Shown: positions 32,729 to 36,115 of the stretch, in pieces
Layout: each line of letters starts with the position of its first letter
Position numbering within the stretch: the first letter of the stretch is position 1
From: Eubacterium sp.
Lineage (GTDB): Bacteria > Bacillota > Clostridia > Oscillospirales > Acutalibacteraceae
Direction: 5' to 3'
Length of the DNA: 36,115 bases
NCBI GenBank assembly: GCA_022511205.1
Contig: JAFLRY010000010.1
Location: forward strand, 19,361-55,475
Translations under genes and position numbers: made by a program
Notes under the pieces: model-generated
Seen by the model: only the letters and a program-made list of their open reading frames with translations
Told to the model about the DNA's origin: nothing
Databases searched by the model: none

Positions 32729-33220
32729 TTATCTGTGGTATCTGAGCTGACAAACGTCGTCGCCCTTAGCGATAGCCTTGGGAAGATCGAGAACGCAGCC
32801 GTAGGCCTCGCCGATGCCCTGATCGCCGCACATTGCGATATCACAAAGAAGCGCGATCTCCTCATCGGTACAGCCCATTTTCTGCCAGCCCTTAACCAGC
32901 GGACAGTAATGGAAATCGATATCAAGATGATCGTCATCGCAACGCTTAACGTCCATTTCAAACATCCACTGCCCCGGCAGAGTGAACAGCGTTTTTCTAA
33001 GACCCTTTAAGCTTTTCGTGCCGCCCTTTTTAACAAGATCAGCGCCTTGATTCAGTCCGCAACGCTTGATAGCGTGACTGCCGACGTCCCACCAATCAAG
33101 ACCTCTTTTGCCGGCTTCATCGCAAAGCAGATAAAGCCACTGGGCGCGCTGTTCCATCTGACCTCTTACCGCCTGAATAAGCGAAAAAGTGATTTTCGGC
33201 TCATTTTTGATTTTGCTCAT
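32729..33220 (-). CDS. L-2-amino-thiazoline-4-carboxylic acid hydrolase-family protein
   Basis: A 163-residue soluble protein resembling the ATC hydrolase-like family (Pfam ATC_hydrolase). The supporting pattern is HYCPLVKGWQKMGCTDEEI (104-122), the cysteine-rich LLCDIAMCGDQGIGEAYGC and a DLPKAI...GDDVC..R end. Characterised members open the thiazoline ring in cysteine formation from ATC in Pseudomonas, but most Clostridia homologues are untested, so function is only a family label. It has no signal peptide. It is followed by a terminator and preceded by a 77-bp AT-rich gap in which I could not define a convincing promoter. Confidence 0.8.
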   Translation of the reverse strand: MSKIKNEPKITFSLIQAVRGQMEQRAQWLYLLCDEAGKRGLDWWDVGSHAIKRCGLNQGADLVKKGGTKSLKGLRKTLFTLPGQWMFEMDVKRCDDDHLDIDFHYCPLVKGWQKMGCTDEEIALLCDIAMCGDQGIGEAYGCVLDLPKAIAKGDDVCQLRYHR

Positions 33221-33297
33221 AAATAATGACCCCTTTTCGGTATATTTTAAATAAATTTTAACATATTGACAGCCAAAAATCTACAGAAAATGAATAT

Positions 33298-33930
33298 TTA
33301 TTTTTTGTTCCTGCCAATGTAGTAAAATCCGTTGGAGCGCCCGCCGTTCATAGTTTTGAATTTCAGCTTAACGTATTCGAGCTTTTGGAAGCGGGAAAGC
33401 AGTTTAGCAATATATTTTTCCGTATGGTGGCGAAGCACAACTCCGTCGCTGAGCCTATAAACACCGTAAACTCCAAACGCTTTTTTGCACTTTAAATATT
33501 TCAACACACGCGAAATATCGCCGTTAACAAGAAAATCGTTGACGTAGATTATGCCGTTCGGTTTTAATACTCTGAAAATTTCTTTAATTATTGCGGCTTG
33601 AGCATCGTTATCAACTATCGCCGTAAGAACTCCAAAAAGAATCACCGCGTCAAAGCTGTTATCTTCAAAGGGCAAATCGGTATCGTTCTTTACAAAATCA
33701 AGATACGGAAACTCCCTCATTCCTCGTTCAAGCATTTTTTCGGAGGAATCAACGCCCACAAGATTTTCGTATCCCGCCATATATAATTCATTCAGCGTTC
33801 TTCCGTAGCCGCAGCCGACATCAAGTAAACGCGCGCCTTTATCCACGTATTTACCAAACTCATTTTCATCAAACGTGGTGGTGAAATTCTTTTTGTCCGC
33901 AACAGAATCCCAGTATTTATCCTGTTTCAT
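33298..33930 (-). CDS. Class I SAM-dependent methyltransferase
   Basis: A 210-residue methyltransferase of the methyltransf_11/25 type. The start used is the ATG at 33930 with AGGAG upstream; a longer reading of 20 codons runs back into the tsf terminator. Motif I is LLDVGCGYGRTLNEL (35-49), motif post-I VGVDSSEKMLERG (58-70), then NDTDLPFEDNSFDAVILFGVL and FRVLKPNGIIYVNDFL. The basic C-terminus ends YYIGRNKK. Substrate cannot be inferred; it may act on a small molecule. It lies between tsf and the ATC-hydrolase-like gene and has a terminator against its ribosome binding site. Confidence 0.88.
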   Translation of the reverse strand: MKQDKYWDSVADKKNFTTTFDENEFGKYVDKGARLLDVGCGYGRTLNELYMAGYENLVGVDSSEKMLERGMREFPYLDFVKNDTDLPFEDNSFDAVILFGVLTAIVDNDAQAAIIKEIFRVLKPNGIIYVNDFLVNGDISRVLKYLKCKKAFGVYGVYRLSDGVVLRHHTEKYIAKLLSRFQKLEYVKLKFKTMNGGRSNGFYYIGRNKK

Positions 33931-33955
33931 ATAATCTCTCCTTAAAAATATGCGC

Positions 33956-33983
33956 AAAAAAACGGCTGTCTTTCGACAGCCGT
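33956..33983 (-). terminator. Rho-independent terminator after tsf
   Basis: Perfect 9-bp stem ACGGCTGTC/GACAGCCGT (33962-33970 with 33975-33983), 4-nt loop, and a T run on the minus strand. It ends the rpsB-tsf transcript; the methyltransferase ribosome binding site begins about 14 nt further on. Confidence 0.9.
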
Positions 33984-33989
33984 TGATCA

Positions 33990-34928
33990 TTAGCCGTTGA
34001 TCTGCTTTGCGATTTCCTCTGCAAAGTTTTCCTGGCGCTTTTCAATACCTTCGCCTCTGGTCATTCTGATGAAGCCGTTTGCCTTGATCTCAGTGCCGAG
34101 CGCCTTAGCTACTGAATCGATGTAGCCCTTAACGGAGCCCTGGAAAAGATCGGAACGAACGAATTCCTGCTCTACAAGACAGCTTTCCTTGTAGTACTTG
34201 CCCATCTTGCCTTCTGCGATCTTGATAAGAACTGCTTCGGGCTTGGAAGCCATCTTCGGGTCTTCCTTCATCTGAGCGGCAAGAATGCCTTTCTCGTGCT
34301 CGATAACCTCTGCGGGAACAGAAGCGGGATCAAGATAAGCGGGGTTCATAGCGGCGATCTGCATCGCAACGTTCTTGCCCATCTCGTCAAACGCGGGATC
34401 AGCAGCCTTTGCCTCGTCCGCAACGTCGAAACCAACCATAACGCCTACTGAGCCGCCACCGTGTACGTAGGTAGCAACAACGCCGTCCATGGTCTCGAAA
34501 CGACGGATCTTCATATTCTCGCCGATAGCAAGAATAAGATCGTTAAGAGTTTCGGTTACGGTTCTGCCCGTGCCCATATATTCTGCAGCGGTAAGCTCCT
34601 CAACAGTAGCCGCGCCGGTTGCGATAACAGTTTTCGCGCAATCGGTTACGAAGTTTACGAACTTCTCGTTCTTCGCAACGAAGTCAGTCTCGGAGTTAAC
34701 CTCGATTACAACGCCCTTCTTAGCGTCAGCGTCCGCATAAGAGAGAACAACACCCTCTGCGGCAATTCTTGCAGCCTTCTTCTGAGCTGCGGCAAGACCT
34801 CTTTCACGAAGGAAGTCTATTGCCTTTTCCATATCGCCGTCTGCTTCAGTAAGAGCCTTTTTACATTCCATCATTCCAACGCCGGTCTTCTCACGAAGAG
34901 CCTTAACGTCCTGAGCCGTAAATGCCAT
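33990..34928 (-). CDS. tsf: Elongation factor Ts
   Basis: EF-Ts of 312 aa, which releases GDP from EF-Tu. The N-terminal UBA-like domain has VKALREKTGVGMMECKKAL and MEKAIDFLRERG, followed by the core VVIEVNSETDFVAKNEKF and the conserved VATYVHGGGSVGVMV and CLVEQEFV. Length exceeds that of E. coli EF-Ts (283 aa) slightly, as in many Clostridia. It follows rpsB by 40 nt with an AGGAGG ribosome binding site and ends at a strong terminator. Confidence 0.97.
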   Translation of the reverse strand: MAFTAQDVKALREKTGVGMMECKKALTEADGDMEKAIDFLRERGLAAAQKKAARIAAEGVVLSYADADAKKGVVIEVNSETDFVAKNEKFVNFVTDCAKTVIATGAATVEELTAAEYMGTGRTVTETLNDLILAIGENMKIRRFETMDGVVATYVHGGGSVGVMVGFDVADEAKAADPAFDEMGKNVAMQIAAMNPAYLDPASVPAEVIEHEKGILAAQMKEDPKMASKPEAVLIKIAEGKMGKYYKESCLVEQEFVRSDLFQGSVKGYIDSVAKALGTEIKANGFIRMTRGEGIEKRQENFAEEIAKQING

Positions 34929-34968
34929 TTTAATTCCTCCTGTATATATTAATTAAATCAAATTCAAA

Positions 34969-35724
34969 TTATTCAGCCGCTACTTCAACGGTTTCTGCTT
35001 CCTCAGCCTCTTCAGCGGGAGCTTCTGCAGCGGTGTCGTCACCGTCTCTGCCCTCGATTACGGCGTTTGCGATAGCGCCTGCGATGAGCTTAACTGCACG
35101 GATAGCGTCGTCGTTTCCGGGGATAACGTAATCGATCTCATCGGGATCGCAGTTGGTATCAACGATAGCAACGATCGGAAGACCGAGCTTGATAGCCTCT
35201 GATACTGCGATTCTCTCCTTGCGGGGGTCTACGATGAACATAGCCTCGGGAACTTTCTTCATCTCGGTGATACCGCCAAGGTATTTCTCAAGCTTTTCGA
35301 TTTCAAGCTCAAGGCCTGCAACTTCCTTCTTGGGAAGAAGATCAAAGGTGCCGTCCTCTCTCATTTTCTTGAGCTGAGCAAGACGGGCTACTCTGCCGCG
35401 GATGGTCTTGAAGTTGGTGAGCATACCGCCGAGCCAACGAGCGTTTACGTAAGGCATTGCGCAACGCTCTGCCTCTTCCTTAACGGAATCCTGAGCCTGC
35501 TTCTTGGTGCCTACGAAGATGATCGAGCCGCCCTCTGCAGCGAGGTCGCGAACGAACATATAAGCCTCGTCAAGCTTCTTAACCGTTTTCTGAAGGTCGA
35601 TGATGTAGATGCCGTTACGTTCTGTGAAAATGTAATCCGCCATTTTGGGGTTCCATCTTCTGGTCTGGTGTCCGAAATGAACACCTGCTTCTAAGAGCTG
35701 TTTCATTGAAACTACGTTTGCCAT
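34969..35724 (-). CDS. rpsB: 30S ribosomal protein S2
   Basis: S2 of 251 aa. It opens [19 protein letters not shown], has QTRRWNPKM, the [16 protein letters not shown] and [15 protein letters not shown] blocks, [13 protein letters not shown] and [21 protein letters not shown], and ends in the acidic tail [13 protein letters not shown]. It is the first gene of the rpsB-tsf unit with a strong AAGGAGG ribosome binding site and a consensus promoter. Confidence 0.98.
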   Translation of the reverse strand: MANVVSMKQLLEAGVHFGHQTRRWNPKMADYIFTERNGIYIIDLQKTVKKLDEAYMFVRDLAAEGGSIIFVGTKKQAQDSVKEEAERCAMPYVNARWLGGMLTNFKTIRGRVARLAQLKKMREDGTFDLLPKKEVAGLELEIEKLEKYLGGITEMKKVPEAMFIVDPRKERIAVSEAIKLGLPIVAIVDTNCDPDEIDYVIPGNDDAIRAVKLIAGAIANAVIEGRDGDDTAAEAPAEEAEEAETVEVAAE

Positions 35725-35834
35725 TATTTTTTCCTCCTTTAGGTTTTTCCTCCGCCCCGTTTCATGGCATAGTCCCTTGAAAAATTCACCTTGGAACTGT
35801 AAACGGAACGTGCGTATTCTTGCGAATGCGATTC
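35725..35834 (-). promoter_or_regulatory. Structured rpsB 5' leader
   Basis: A ~100-nt leader folding as nested stems: an outer pair CCGTTT/AAACGG (35757-35762 with 35801-35806) and an inner AGTCCC/GGAACT (35771-35776 with 35793-35798, one G-U). The ribosome binding site is at 35733-35739. S2 represses its own mRNA in some bacteria, so an S2-binding leader is plausible, but I do not recognise a specific family. Confidence 0.45.
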
Positions 35835-35863
35835 ATTTTAGCATAATGCAAGCGATAAATCAA
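35835..35863 (-). promoter_or_regulatory. Sigma-A promoter of rpsB-tsf
   Basis: Minus-strand -35 TTGATT (35863-35858), 17-bp spacer, -10 TAAAAT (35840-35835). It lies about 110 nt upstream of the S2 start codon. Confidence 0.75.
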
Positions 35864-35940
35864 GAAGATTTTACCTTTTTTCTGAAATTTTTATTTATAT
35901 TATTTAAGAAAGCATCGTGGAATACTTTTTAAATAGCTTT

Positions 35941-36100
35941 TTCCGCTAACGCGGAAGGTGAAATTATTTTATTAATAAGATTTGCCGCTGCCGCGGCGGG
36001 GGAACATTTTGCGCCTGACGGCGCAGATCAATTTATTTTTTTATATTTGCGCCTGCCGGCGCGGGGCGTTACTCTCTTTCGTGTTGCGCAAGAGAGTAAC
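35941..36100. repeat. Array of five short hairpins in the intergenic region upstream of rpsB
   Basis: The gap 35725-36115 has no gene. Beyond the rpsB promoter it holds AT-rich sequence and then five hairpins. Four have GC-rich 5-6 bp stems and tetraloops starting with T and ending with C: TTCCGC-TAAC-GCGGAA (35941-35956), GCCGC-TGCC-GCGGC (35984-35997), GCGCC-TGAC-GGCGC (36011-36024), GCGCC-TGCC-GGCGC (36049-36062). The fifth is a perfect 11-bp inverted repeat GTTACTCTCTT/AAGAGAGTAAC (36068-36078 with 36090-36100). They are separated by AT-rich spacers. None clearly belongs to a gene in the window; it may be a dispersed repeat or the 3' side of an upstream gene. Confidence 0.65.
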
Positions 36101-36115
36101 CAGAGAAAGCAATTC

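Noticed and set aside
33221-33297. Promoter for the ATC hydrolase-like gene
   Set aside because: Two TAAAAT-type -10 boxes are present but none has an acceptable -35 at 16-18 bp.

Overview
The window is a gene-dense chromosomal segment of a Gram-positive, spore-forming-lineage anaerobe, most likely class Clostridia (Ruminococcaceae/Oscillospirales-like). That placement rests on PolC, the yabP/yabQ/SpoVB-type sporulation genes, HemZ, a class I fumarase alpha chain of the two-subunit type and strong Shine-Dalgarno sequences; it is an inference. Every convincing gene is on the minus strand, so transcription runs from high to low coordinates. I saw no tRNA, rRNA, CRISPR array, transposase or phage gene.

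Layout in transcription order. (1) 36115-33990: an intergenic hairpin array, then a promoter, a structured leader, rpsB and tsf. (2) 33930-30299: accessory genes lying where pyrH normally follows tsf: a SAM methyltransferase, an ATC-hydrolase-family protein, an M20 peptidase, an XRE regulator with a C-terminal beta-type domain, and a small coupled partner. (3) 30192-19974: the classic pyrH-frr-uppS-cdsA-dxr-rseP-ispG-polC block (UMP kinase, ribosome recycling, undecaprenyl and phospholipid synthesis, MEP pathway, replicase). PolC lacks the 3'-5' exonuclease insertion. (4) 19930-13868: a histidine operon with its own promoter overlapped by four 8-bp repeats. It encodes a HisZ-HisG fusion, HisD, HisB, HisA, HisI and HisE, lacks hisC, hisH and hisF, and is interrupted by an exported metallo-beta-lactamase-fold protein and a DUF3006 protein. 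(5) 13868-7112: recJ-relA-dtd-MBL hydrolase-hemZ, joined to hisE by overlapping stop and start codons. (6) 7077-2029: a coiled-coil protein, a SpoVB-like flippase, mazG, HU, rqcP (yabO), yabP, yabQ and a DivIC/FtsB-like protein, i.e. the yabM-divIC sporulation/division cluster. (7) 1977-14: an orphan class I fumarase alpha subunit and a THUMP-type RNA methyltransferase.

Most of this is core housekeeping. The points that stand out are the exonuclease-less PolC, the hisZG fusion with its octamer operator, the foreign pair inside the his operon, five intrinsic terminators placed directly against the next gene's ribosome binding site, the accessory regulator island between tsf and pyrH, and two clusters of intergenic hairpins (3090-3191 and 35941-36100). 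I did not find a clearly new multi-gene defence or mobile system.
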